Shown piece after piece: positions 7,178-14,880 of a stretch of 35,680 nt of DNA. Numbering within the stretch: position 1 is the first letter of the stretch; every line of letters begins with the position of its first letter. The notes under the pieces were generated by a model. It saw nothing but the letters and a program-made list of their open reading frames with translations, was not told the DNA's origin and ran no database searches. The stretch comes from Chloroflexi bacterium GWB2_54_36. Lineage in GTDB: Bacteria > Chloroflexota > Anaerolineae > Anaerolineales > Anaerolineaceae. Location of the stretch: the NCBI GenBank assembly GCA_001796355.1, contig MGMG01000009.1, forward strand, positions 1 to 35,680, read 5' to 3'. The translations under genes and the position numbers were made by a program.

Positions 7178-8719
7178 TCAGAAAAGGAACGCGACGGCCC
7201 GGTTGATCATATCCAAAAGCCAGGCCGGCCAGACACCGATGAGCAGCATGAGAACCATAAGTGGCGCCATCACGATCAACTCCCGCGCGTTGATATCCGT
7301 CAGATGACCTTCCCAACGGGTATTGAGCGGGCCGTGGAGCACCAGCTTGAGCGCCTTGAGGATATACGCGCCCGTAAAGAACAGACCGATCATGCTCAAA
7401 GCGGTCGCCAGGGTAAAGATGGGCCAGACACCCCGCACCACCAGGAATTCGGACACAAATCCGTTCAAACCAGGCAACCCTAATGAGGACATGGCGGTAA
7501 AGGTCAACACTGTGCCATAAACCGGCAGGATGGCATACAACCCACCCATTTCATTCAAATCGCGCGTGTGGGCGCGCTCGTAGATCACCCCGACCAGGAA
7601 GAACATACCAGCCGCGCTCAACCCGTGATTGAACATTTGCAGCACTGCGCCGCTGAGCGCCAGGTTTTTGTCCAAAATGGTTCCGGCAGCGGTGGCATTC
7701 CAGGTGTAGGCGGCAGCAGCCACGCCAAGCACCACGAAGCCCATATGGTTGATCGAGGAATAAGCTACCAGTCGCTTGAAATCGTTCTGGGCGTAAGCCC
7801 CCAGCGCGCCAAAAATGATGGCTGCAACCGCCAATGCAGCCAATACCCAGGCATAACGCTGGGCTTCAGCCGGAAAGAGCGGCAGCACCAGGCGCAAAAA
7901 GCCGTAGGCGCCCAGTTTGAGCAGCACGCCAGCCAGGATCATCGACCCGGCTGTAGGCGCCTCGGTATGGGCATCCGGCAGCCAGGTGTGGAATGGCCAG
8001 ATGGGCACTTTGATGGCAAACGCAATCACGAAGGCCCAAAAAGCAATAGTTTTAACCGTTTCCAGCGGGACGCCGATCGGCACGGCCAACGATTGAATGG
8101 TAGGCCATTTTTCGGCCAGGGTCACCAGGTCAAACGAGCCGACCGCCACGCCCATCAACTGGATGGCCAACAGCAGGCCGAGCGAACCGCCCATGGTGTA
8201 GAGCACGAACTTCAAGGCGGCATAGTTGCGGTTGGCGCCACCCCACTGTGCAATCAGGAAGTACATGGGCACCAGGCCCACTTCCCAGAAGACGAAGAAG
8301 AGCATCAGGTCCAACGCCATGAAGACGCCCAACATGCCCGTTTCGAGTAGCAGGAACAGGATCATGTACGGCTTGACGCGTTCCTTAACGCTAAAGGAAG
8401 CCAGCAGCGCCAGCGGGGTCAGCAGCGTCGTCAGCAGCACCATTGGCAGTGAAATTCCGTCAATCCCCAGGTGGTAGGAAGCGTTGATGGCGGCGTACCA
8501 GGCTGCCTGTTCCACAAATTGGAATGGAGCAGCAGGATCAGGGACGGGGTTGAAGCGCGCCCAGGCAAATACCGTCAGGGCGAACGGGATCAAGGATGCT
8601 GCCAGCGCCCCCCAGCGGAATACCTTGACGTTCTTGCCCGGAACAAACAGCAAGATCAGCGCCGCAGCCGTGGGCGTGAATAAGATCAACGTAAGCAGGT
8701 GATTTTCGATGAATTCCAT
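7178..8719 (-). CDS. nuoM: NADH-quinone oxidoreductase subunit M
   Basis: A 513-residue antiporter-like complex I subunit. It keeps all canonical NuoM features: E146 in FFVFWEVGLVPMYFLI, K237 in AFAIKVPIWPFHTWLPDAH, K268 in LLKLGAYGFLR, the FNHGLSAAGMFFLVG helix and a late glutamate in GLNGFVSEFLV. This is therefore the standard NuoM of the operon, with the diverged NuoM2 10 bases downstream. GGAGG lies ten bases before the ATG. A perfect hairpin separates it from nuoL upstream. Confidence 0.95.
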   Translation of the reverse strand: MEFIENHLLTLILFTPTAAALILLFVPGKNVKVFRWGALAASLIPFALTVFAWARFNPVPDPAAPFQFVEQAAWYAAINASYHLGIDGISLPMVLLTTLLTPLALLASFSVKERVKPYMILFLLLETGMLGVFMALDLMLFFVFWEVGLVPMYFLIAQWGGANRNYAALKFVLYTMGGSLGLLLAIQLMGVAVGSFDLVTLAEKWPTIQSLAVPIGVPLETVKTIAFWAFVIAFAIKVPIWPFHTWLPDAHTEAPTAGSMILAGVLLKLGAYGFLRLVLPLFPAEAQRYAWVLAALAVAAIIFGALGAYAQNDFKRLVAYSSINHMGFVVLGVAAAAYTWNATAAGTILDKNLALSGAVLQMFNHGLSAAGMFFLVGVIYERAHTRDLNEMGGLYAILPVYGTVLTFTAMSSLGLPGLNGFVSEFLVVRGVWPIFTLATALSMIGLFFTGAYILKALKLVLHGPLNTRWEGHLTDINARELIVMAPLMVLMLLIGVWPAWLLDMINRAVAFLF

Positions 8720-8742
8720 CCCTCGACAGCCTCCGCGATTAT

Positions 8743-8762
8743 GGAAGGGTTTTGACCCTTCC
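8743..8762 (-). other. Intra-operon hairpin between nuoL and nuoM
   Basis: GGAAGGGT-CAAA-ACCCTTCC is a perfect 8-base stem with a 4-base loop in the nuo mRNA, four bases beyond the nuoL stop. No T-tract follows, so it is more likely an mRNA-processing or stability element than a terminator. Confidence 0.55.
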
Positions 8763-8765
8763 CCC

Positions 8766-10943
8766 TCAGCTTATGCCAACCGTAAAATAAATCACCAGAC
8801 CGGCCAGCACCAAAAGCGATATGGCGATGACCATGTACTGTTGAATGCGCCCGGACTGTTTGCTGCGCAAGAACACGCCCACCCCGCGGGTAGTGCGGGC
8901 GGCACTGTCGCCCGCGCCGTTCACGACCGGCAGGTCGATGATGTTGCGCAATCCGTTACCCAGCCAGACCCCAAAGCGGGCAATAGCGTGCAGGACCCCG
9001 TCGATGATGGTCTGATCAAGAAACTTGTAGGTGAAGACATTTGCCACCCAGTTCGCCGGCCGGATGACCGCGGCCTGGTAGAACTCGTCCACGTAATATT
9101 TGTTCTTCAGAACCGTGTAGATGCCGCCCAGCGATCTTTCGAGCGGGTCAACCCGCTCACTCAACCTGCGATAAACGACCCGGCCAAGCGCCAGCCCACC
9201 GAGCGCGACGACCAGCGAGGTGAACAGCGGCACCAGGCTGTGAATCGCTTCAGCAGGTTCAGAACGGAGCATACTGCCGACAAATTCCTCGAACCAGTTA
9301 GGGATCAGCCCGCCCAGACCGGGAAAATCGGCCGGGATACCCGCCCAGCCCGCGCCAACCGAAAAAACCGAAAGGACAACCAGCGGCAGGGTCATGGTCC
9401 ATTTGGACTCGTGGGCATGTTCGGCGGCTTTGGTGCGGGGTTGCCCCAGGAAGGTCAGGGTGATCTGGCGGGCAGTATAGAAGGCGGTCAGCAAGGCTGC
9501 CAGTGCCAGAGCGATGAAAACGCCCATGTTCCCACCTTTGAAGGCGCCCGAAAGAATCTCATCCTTCGACCAGAAACCCGCGGTGACCAGCGGGAAACCG
9601 GAAAGCGCCAGACCACCGATCAGGAAGGTCCAGAAGGTAACCGGCATCTTCTTGCGCAGCCCACCCATGTTGAGCATGTTTTGCGGGTCGATGTGTTCGC
9701 CCGTGTGCAGCACGCCGTGCTCCATGCCGTGGATGATCGAGCCGGAACCAAGGAAGAGCAGCGCTTTAAAGAAGGCGTGGGTCACAAGGTGGAAGGCGGC
9801 AGCGGCGTATGCCCCTACCCCCAGCGCTGCGATCATGTAGCCCAGCTGCGATATGGTGGAATAGGCTAAAACGCGTTTCACGTCATTCTGCGCCACGGCA
9901 ATGGTCGCGGCGAACAGTGCGGTAAACGCGCCAATGATACCCATCACCAGCATGGGCGTGGTCACCGCCCCGCCGGGTTCCCAACCCGCGGAGAGCAGCG
10001 GGAAGAAGCGAATCACCAGATAGACGCCGGCTGACACCATGGTCGCTGCATGGATCATCGCAGAAACTGGCGTGGGACCTTCCATGGCATCCGGCAGCCA
10101 GATATGCAACGGGAATTGCGCTGACTTGCCAACCGTGCCAATGAAGATCAATATGCCAATCAGCGCAGCCCATGAGAGCCCAAGAACCGGGGATAATGCA
10201 CCAGCCAATTGCTCAAGCACTGCCGGGTTGCCGAGAATCTCCTGGTAATTCAGAGTGTCGGTCAACGAGTAGAGCGCTGCCAGCCCAAGGAGCATAAAAA
10301 CATCCCCTACCCGGGTGGTCAGGAAGGCCTTGATCATGGCCTTGCGCGCCGATTCTTTAGCGTACCAGAAGCCGATCAACAGGTAGGAGCACAGCCCCAT
10401 GATTTCCCAACCGACGTAGAGCGTCAGCAGGTTGTCGGTAACTACCAGCAAGAACATGGCAAAAGCAAACAGGCTGATGAGCGCAAAGAAGCGCGAGTAC
10501 ATCGGCTCGATGGAGGGAACGTGTACGATTTTGCCTTTTTTGTCTTTGACCTCGGCGCCTTCCGGCGGCAGGCCTTTGCGATCGTGCTTGCCGGCCGGCT
10601 GACCAAAGTTGTGGTAGCCAACGGAATAGATGAAAATCATTAAAACAGTCCATGCGACAAAGAAAAGCACGACCGCCGAGAGTGGATCGATCTGGATCCC
10701 AATTTTCAAACTGGTGTTGCCGGTTGGCAGCCAGGGAATGGATTGAGCAAATGGATGCTCACTCAGCCCCTCGGTGGTAACCGCTCGGAAAAACACGACC
10801 ATCCCCGCCAGCCAGGAAAGCCCTGCTGCAATCAAAGCCAGCCAATGGCTGAGGGCTTTATTCCGGTTGGTAAACAGCACAATCAGGAAAAATGCCAGCA
10901 GGGGCGGCAGCGGGATCAGCCAGATTAAGGTTTCAGATGTCAT
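8766..10943 (-). CDS. nuoL: NADH-quinone oxidoreductase subunit L, extended form
   Basis: A 725-residue antiporter-like subunit at the distal end of the complex I membrane arm, about 110 residues longer than E. coli NuoL. E180 (YVGWEIMGLCSYLLIG), K273 (GTVGKSAQFPLHIWLPDAMEGPTPVSA) and K393 (HAFFKALLFL) are in place. Two additions stand out: a hydrophilic loop at 112-147 (Lys/Gly/Pro-rich) just before the YSRFFA helix, and extra sequence at about 663-690 within the C-terminal lateral-helix region, between YYVDEFY (616-622) and QSGRIQQYM. The second fits NuoL proteins of 2M complex I. GAGAGG lies four bases before the ATG; nuoK ends 21 bases upstream. Confidence 0.95.
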   Translation of the reverse strand: MTSETLIWLIPLPPLLAFFLIVLFTNRNKALSHWLALIAAGLSWLAGMVVFFRAVTTEGLSEHPFAQSIPWLPTGNTSLKIGIQIDPLSAVVLFFVAWTVLMIFIYSVGYHNFGQPAGKHDRKGLPPEGAEVKDKKGKIVHVPSIEPMYSRFFALISLFAFAMFLLVVTDNLLTLYVGWEIMGLCSYLLIGFWYAKESARKAMIKAFLTTRVGDVFMLLGLAALYSLTDTLNYQEILGNPAVLEQLAGALSPVLGLSWAALIGILIFIGTVGKSAQFPLHIWLPDAMEGPTPVSAMIHAATMVSAGVYLVIRFFPLLSAGWEPGGAVTTPMLVMGIIGAFTALFAATIAVAQNDVKRVLAYSTISQLGYMIAALGVGAYAAAAFHLVTHAFFKALLFLGSGSIIHGMEHGVLHTGEHIDPQNMLNMGGLRKKMPVTFWTFLIGGLALSGFPLVTAGFWSKDEILSGAFKGGNMGVFIALALAALLTAFYTARQITLTFLGQPRTKAAEHAHESKWTMTLPLVVLSVFSVGAGWAGIPADFPGLGGLIPNWFEEFVGSMLRSEPAEAIHSLVPLFTSLVVALGGLALGRVVYRRLSERVDPLERSLGGIYTVLKNKYYVDEFYQAAVIRPANWVANVFTYKFLDQTIIDGVLHAIARFGVWLGNGLRNIIDLPVVNGAGDSAARTTRGVGVFLRSKQSGRIQQYMVIAISLLVLAGLVIYFTVGIS

Positions 10944-10964
10944 TGCACCTCTCCGCCAGCAAGA

Positions 10965-11285
10965 TCAACCCTTGAGCAGGGTCATTTCGTCGACCACAGG
11001 CGTTTCGCGCCGCCGGTATGCCGAAATAATCAGCGCCAGACCAACAGCCACTTCAGCCGCCGCGACGATGAAAACCATGGCAACGAAAACCTGCGGAGTA
11101 ATCTGGCCCGCTCCCTGGAGCTGGGTATGGTAATGCCAGAAAGCCAACAGGTTGATGTTGACCGCATTGAGCATTAACTCGACGCTCATCAAAATCGAAA
11201 CCGCATTTTTGCGACTCAATACGCCAAACAGGCCGATGCAAAATAGCGCGGCCGCTGCAATCAGGTACCAGGACAGCGGGATCAT
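10965..11285 (-). CDS. nuoK: NADH-quinone oxidoreductase subunit K
   Basis: A 106-residue three-helix subunit of the complex I membrane arm (Mrp-type relative) in the chain of charged residues that couples quinone reduction to pumping. Both key membrane glutamates are present, in SVELMLNAVNINLLAF and AAAEVAVGLALI. It overlaps nuoJ by four bases (ATGA arrangement), so the two are translated together. Length and helix pattern match the family. Confidence 0.95.
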   Translation of the reverse strand: MIPLSWYLIAAAALFCIGLFGVLSRKNAVSILMSVELMLNAVNINLLAFWHYHTQLQGAGQITPQVFVAMVFIVAAAEVAVGLALIISAYRRRETPVVDEMTLLKG

Positions 11286-11803
11286 CCGACTTTCTCCTTG
11301 CGCTCCGCGGCGATATAAATGGCGCCAACCAGGGCCGCCAGCAGCAGTACCGAAGCCACCTCGAACGGAATGACGTATCCGGCCGGGTTCACCAGCGCCG
11401 AGCCGAAGGCAGCCAGGTTTTCAGCGTCAGCCGGGAGTTCATTGAGCATTACCTGAAAATCTTTCCAGGTTGCCAGGAAACCGGCGATCAGCCCAAACAG
11501 AATGACTGCCATCACCGCTGGCAGCCACCATCCTTTGATCACTTGCGGATGCTCTTCGTCCATCACCCGGCGGGTCAGCATTAGCGTAAAGATGATCAGG
11601 ATGCTGATTGCGCCGATATAGACCAGCACCTGAACAATCGCAAAAAAGCCGGCCTGCAGCGTTGCAAACAGAATGGCCACCCCCAGCAGCGTCAGAATCA
11701 ACCATAAGGCAGAGTGCATCATCTTGCGGGAGGCGACCACCATCACCCCGGAAAACAGGGTGACCACAGCAACGATCAGAAAGACGATTTGTAATCCGCT
11801 CAT
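11282..11803 (-). CDS. nuoJ: NADH-quinone oxidoreductase subunit J
   Basis: A 173-residue, five-helix complex I membrane subunit. The family signature is the third helix, FFAIVQVLVYIGAISILIIF, which contains the pi-bulge region thought to rotate during turnover. It overlaps nuoH upstream and nuoK downstream by four bases each. In most nuo operons nuoI sits between H and J; it is missing here. Confidence 0.95.
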   Translation of the reverse strand: MSGLQIVFLIVAVVTLFSGVMVVASRKMMHSALWLILTLLGVAILFATLQAGFFAIVQVLVYIGAISILIIFTLMLTRRVMDEEHPQVIKGWWLPAVMAVILFGLIAGFLATWKDFQVMLNELPADAENLAAFGSALVNPAGYVIPFEVASVLLLAALVGAIYIAAERKEKVG

Positions 11804-13026
11804 CCCTTCGCTCCTGAGCCGGGTTGGATAAAGAGATTGTCAGGGCTGGCTACCGGACGCTGACGCGAGCCGACTTCCGGCCGGGTTGTTTTGACGCCGC
11901 GCCGGATCAGGCGCTCCGCGACCACCAGGATTACCAGGTTCGCTGCAAGCAGGATGACTGTCCGCAGCCAATCCGCTGAAGAAGCAAACAACCGGTCGAC
12001 CAGGGCTATGACCATAATCACCACCAGCGAAAGCGGCGTCAGCACCTTCCAGTTGAGGTCCATCATCTGGTCGATGCGGAAGCGCGGATTAGTTCCGCGG
12101 AAGAGAATCAAGGCAAAATACACAATGAAGGTTTTGATCATGAAATAGACCAGACCGAGTACCGGAATCTGATCGGCGCCCGGACCGCGCCAACCGCCCA
12201 GGAAGACGGTTACAAAGATGAAAGAGGCGGTGAAGGCATGCAGGAATTCGCCGACGAAGAACATGCCAAACTTCAGGCCGGAATATTCAACGTTGTAACC
12301 GGCCACAATTTCGGATTCGGCTTCGGCCAGGTCAAATGGAGCGCGGCCGGTCTCGGCAACCGAGGCGATGAAAAATATCAGGGCTGCAGCGGGCGCAACC
12401 AGGATGTACCAGGGATTTTGCGCTTCGACAATATCGACCAGGCTCATCGAACCGGTCAGCATCACCGGCACCAGGGCGGAAATCACGAAAGGGACTTCAT
12501 ACGAACATAATTGCGCCACGGCGCGCAAAGCGCCAACCAGCGCATACTTGTTGTTCGATCCCCAGCCCGCTAAAATGATCCCCACCTCACCCAACCCGCC
12601 GACGGCAATCAAAAACAGAATCCCGACCGAAATATTGACCCCGAAGAAAGTTTTCGAAAAAGGAGTCACAGCCCACATCATCAGCACGGCCGCCACCGAA
12701 AGGACCGGCGCCAGATTATAGGCAATCCAATCGACGCCCGACGGCGTGATCAACTCCTTGGTGAAGATCTTGAGCATGTCGGCAATCGGTTGAAACAGTC
12801 CCCATGGCCCAACGCGGTTCGGGCCAAAACGGTCCTGCAGGCGTCCAATCAGTTTACGCTCATACCAGATCAGGAAGACCACAAAAAACATAGCGCCGGC
12901 TGCGAGCACAAAAGCGCCGATGACAAATCCGACAGTGGTCGCCCACCCAGGTCCCCAACCGATGCCAGCCAGCAGCCCTTTGGCCCATTCGATGATGAAA
13001 ATTATAGGGTCACGCCAGAAGCTCAT
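11800..13026 (-). CDS. nuoH: NADH-quinone oxidoreductase subunit H
   Basis: A 408-residue membrane subunit forming most of the quinone chamber and the link between peripheral and membrane arms. Signatures are YERKLIGRLQDRFGPNRVGP, GLFQPIADMLKIFTKE, GWGSNNKYALVGALRAVAQ and the later SEIVAGYNVEYSG region. It is longer than E. coli NuoH (325), partly through a polar C-terminal tail. The ATG at 13026 is chosen because GGAGG lies five bases upstream; an in-frame start four codons earlier has no such site. It sits 24 bases after nuoA, with no B-G genes between. Confidence 0.95.
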   Translation of the reverse strand: MSFWRDPIIFIIEWAKGLLAGIGWGPGWATTVGFVIGAFVLAAGAMFFVVFLIWYERKLIGRLQDRFGPNRVGPWGLFQPIADMLKIFTKELITPSGVDWIAYNLAPVLSVAAVLMMWAVTPFSKTFFGVNISVGILFLIAVGGLGEVGIILAGWGSNNKYALVGALRAVAQLCSYEVPFVISALVPVMLTGSMSLVDIVEAQNPWYILVAPAAALIFFIASVAETGRAPFDLAEAESEIVAGYNVEYSGLKFGMFFVGEFLHAFTASFIFVTVFLGGWRGPGADQIPVLGLVYFMIKTFIVYFALILFRGTNPRFRIDQMMDLNWKVLTPLSLVVIMVIALVDRLFASSADWLRTVILLAANLVILVVAERLIRRGVKTTRPEVGSRQRPVASPDNLFIQPGSGAKG

Positions 13027-13050
13027 ATCTGCCTCCAACCCGGCGAGCGG

Positions 13051-13407
13051 CTAAAGCCACTCCAAGGCGCCCTTCCGCCAGGCATAAAGTAACCCGCCCA
13101 GCAAAATGAGAATAAAGAGGATTGCCTCGGCAACCGCGTAGAGCGGCAGTTGTTTGTACGCAACTGCCCAGGGAAAGAGCAGCACAGCCTCCACGTCGAA
13201 CACCAGGAACACCAGGGTGCACACATAATACTGGACTTTCATCTGCGCCCAGGCGGGGCCTACGGTTTCCATTCCGCATTCGTAGGTCGCATTTTTAACT
13301 GAGTTCGGTTTCTTCGGGGAAAGCAGTGCGGCTATTGATATGGCTGCCGCTGGTAAGAACATGGATACCAGGGCAAATATGCCCACGTAGAGCCAGTCGT
13401 TCAGCAT
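13051..13407 (-). CDS. nuoA: NADH-quinone oxidoreductase subunit A
   Basis: A 118-residue three-helix subunit near the quinone site of complex I. It carries the conserved loop YECGMETVGPAWAQ, whose cysteine is exposed in the deactive state of related enzymes, then VQYYVCTLVFLVFDVEAVLLFPWA with the conserved acidic helix. AGGAGCTTCC lies just before the ATG. It is the first gene of the operon, 70 bases from a strong promoter, and runs straight into nuoH. Confidence 0.95.
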   Translation of the reverse strand: MLNDWLYVGIFALVSMFLPAAAISIAALLSPKKPNSVKNATYECGMETVGPAWAQMKVQYYVCTLVFLVFDVEAVLLFPWAVAYKQLPLYAVAEAILFILILLGGLLYAWRKGALEWL

Positions 13408-13476
13408 GGAAGCTCCTAGAAAATTATTTAGGGAATTCTGGGATAAACTGGTTACTTGCGCCCACCCAACCCAAAC

Positions 13477-13505
13477 ATTTTATCAACAATAAAATATTAA
13501 GTAAA
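13477..13505 (-). promoter_or_regulatory. Promoter of the nuo operon
   Basis: On the minus strand TTTACT (+ 13500-13505), a 17-base spacer and TAAAAT (+ 13477-13482) preceded by TGA form an extended -10 promoter in an AT-rich stretch. It would give a leader of about 60 bases before nuoA. Confidence 0.75.
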
Positions 13506-13580
13506 GTTTAATGAAGGGGCAATAATTTTAAAAATCACAATTCATGTATGAACATCCAGACCGGCAGGATTCCAGGTTGG

Positions 13581-14141
13581 TTATCTTCTGGTCCGGCGAA
13601 TGAAGAGAACAGCTGCCAGCGCGATAAGTATAATCCCGACCCACCGCAGCCAAACCACTGGCACAGGTCCAAGGAAAAGCGTACGTACTTGCAGCGGGCG
13701 GGCCGCAATGGCTACCCGCTGTTCTGAACGATCGCTGGTCTGGGGAGAAGTATAAATCCACAGCGTGCCGGAATGGACGCCGGCCTCTACTGGCTCCAGC
13801 TCCCAACGGAAATCGAGATTTTCAGCGGCGCCGATCGATTGCGCCATGATCCCTTCCGGCGCAATCACCAGTCCGGCAAATTCCAAGCGCGCTTCGATCC
13901 GGGTATCTGCAAGCTGGCCAGGCGACGGTTTGACGGTCAAGCGTGCTGTGCGCGGCTCGCTGGCCCGGATGGAAATGGGCCAGGCCAGGGCAAAATTGAA
14001 TTCACCCTGTAAAGAAGCAGTTGGGTTCGCCGTCCATTCCATGCGCTCTACCGGCAGCGGCCAGGTGGAAATGGCAAGAAGCGCCAGACCGGCCAGCAAG
14101 ATCCCCGCTTTGATTAGTTTGCGCCATTGTCGAGAAGGCAT
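13581..14141 (-). CDS. Membrane-anchored protein of unknown function
   Basis: Not recognised. As read from the ATG at 14141 it has 186 residues: a basic N terminus (MPSRQWRK), one helix at about 9-26, an extracytoplasmic beta-rich region (27-160, alternating hydrophobic strands, no cysteine), and a second helix at 163-181 followed by IRRTRR. This is the topology of a wall-side domain held at both ends. A longer start at 14189 has GGAGAGGG upstream, but its first codons would run through a terminator-like hairpin and T7 tract. The 14141 start lies six bases after a TATAAT box and would be leaderless. Which start is used is open. Confidence 0.7.
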   Translation of the reverse strand: MPSRQWRKLIKAGILLAGLALLAISTWPLPVERMEWTANPTASLQGEFNFALAWPISIRASEPRTARLTVKPSPGQLADTRIEARLEFAGLVIAPEGIMAQSIGAAENLDFRWELEPVEAGVHSGTLWIYTSPQTSDRSEQRVAIAARPLQVRTLFLGPVPVVWLRWVGIILIALAAVLFIRRTRR

Positions 14142-14147
14142 GGAGGT

Positions 14148-14153
14148 ATTATA
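14148..14153 (-). promoter_or_regulatory. -10 box of a possible leaderless gene
   Basis: A perfect TATAAT (minus strand), preceded by TTG, ends six bases before the ATG at 14141. No good -35 box at 17 bases is seen (ACTTTG at + 14171-14176). Transcription would begin at or next to the start codon. Confidence 0.45.
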
Positions 14154-14154
14154 C

Positions 14155-14183
14155 AAAAAAAGGGCACAGACAAAGTGTGTCCT
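14155..14183 (-). terminator. Rho-independent terminator of the SHOCT/DUF4097 operon
   Basis: On the minus strand AGGACACA pairs with TGTGCCCT (7 of 8 pairs, 7-base loop) and is followed by seven T residues. It starts 24 bases beyond the stop at 14207. The stem is modest, and it would lie inside the next gene if that gene starts at 14189. Confidence 0.6.
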
Positions 14184-14206
14184 TTCCATATAAGCCCTCT
14201 CCAGCC

Positions 14207-14839
14207 TTACCCAATATAAATCTCGACGTGCTGGTCTTCTTCATCGACCTCGATAAAAAATGGTTCGTTGCGGCTAATGGACCGATTAACCTCGCTCAAC
14301 GTCTCTCCAATGTTCTTGCTACGCATCTCCTGTGGCAACCAGGAGGGATTCAATTTGAAGAACCAACTGACCAACCCCAGCGGCAGCGGCAGGCTGATGC
14401 GAATGTTTTTCCTCTTGCCGTTTTCCATTTCGCTCACGCGCACGTGAAGCCAGCGGGTGTTCAAGCTGGTCGCCATGCCCAGTATGCCAATAGCAAATGG
14501 AATCCATGAGAGCCAGAATCCCCAGCCATATGGGCGCGTCTGCCAGCTCTGGATCATCCAGTTTGCTGAAATCAGGGTCAGGAGCAAAAAAGCGCCAAAT
14601 AAGGCCCATGAAATGACGCGGAAGCGCGCAAAGTCTGGCACGTCGGCATCAGGCGTTGAACCCTCGTCAGGATGAGCGGGGGAAATTACCTCAACTGCCG
14701 GGGCGGTTGCGGGGCTGGCAAATTCCTGCCCGGTAGTGGGTTGGGCATCATCGATTGCATTTAGCTGGCGCAGGCCGTCTTCCGGCGTCACCTCGCCCGA
14801 TTCAATTTTTTGCAAAATTTCAAGCCGGTTGCTGTCCAT
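14207..14839 (-). CDS. Membrane protein with N-terminal SHOCT-like hairpin
   Basis: A 210-residue protein. Residues 5-30 (RLEILQKIESGEVTPEDGLR, then QLNAI) form a short helical hairpin of the SHOCT-like kind: hydrophobic helix, turn with GxVTPEDG, second helix. An Ala/Pro-rich linker (31-70) leads to two membrane helices (about 73-95 and 106-125), then a basic cytoplasmic-looking region with LPLPLGLVSWFFKL and an acidic end (FFIEVDEEDQHVEIYIG). The gene directly upstream carries the same kind of hairpin at its C terminus. Such pairs in Bacillota (YvlB-type clusters) are tied to envelope stress; a like role here is inferred. AAGGA lies before the ATG, and the gap to the upstream gene is 41 bases. 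Confidence 0.75.
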   Translation of the reverse strand: MDSNRLEILQKIESGEVTPEDGLRQLNAIDDAQPTTGQEFASPATAPAVEVISPAHPDEGSTPDADVPDFARFRVISWALFGAFLLLTLISANWMIQSWQTRPYGWGFWLSWIPFAIGILGMATSLNTRWLHVRVSEMENGKRKNIRISLPLPLGLVSWFFKLNPSWLPQEMRSKNIGETLSEVNRSISRNEPFFIEVDEEDQHVEIYIG

Positions 14840-14880
14840 GGCATCCTTTACCCGTAATCCCTAATCTAAACCAGGCTCAT

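Noticed and set aside
8709..9869. Plus-strand open frame of 386 codons opposite nuoL
   Set aside because: It mirrors nuoL codons on the other strand and has no family features or ribosome site.
13408..13580. Terminator for the 13581-14141 gene
   Set aside because: T-rich stretches are present, but the only stems seen are four to five pairs long; no terminator can be supported.
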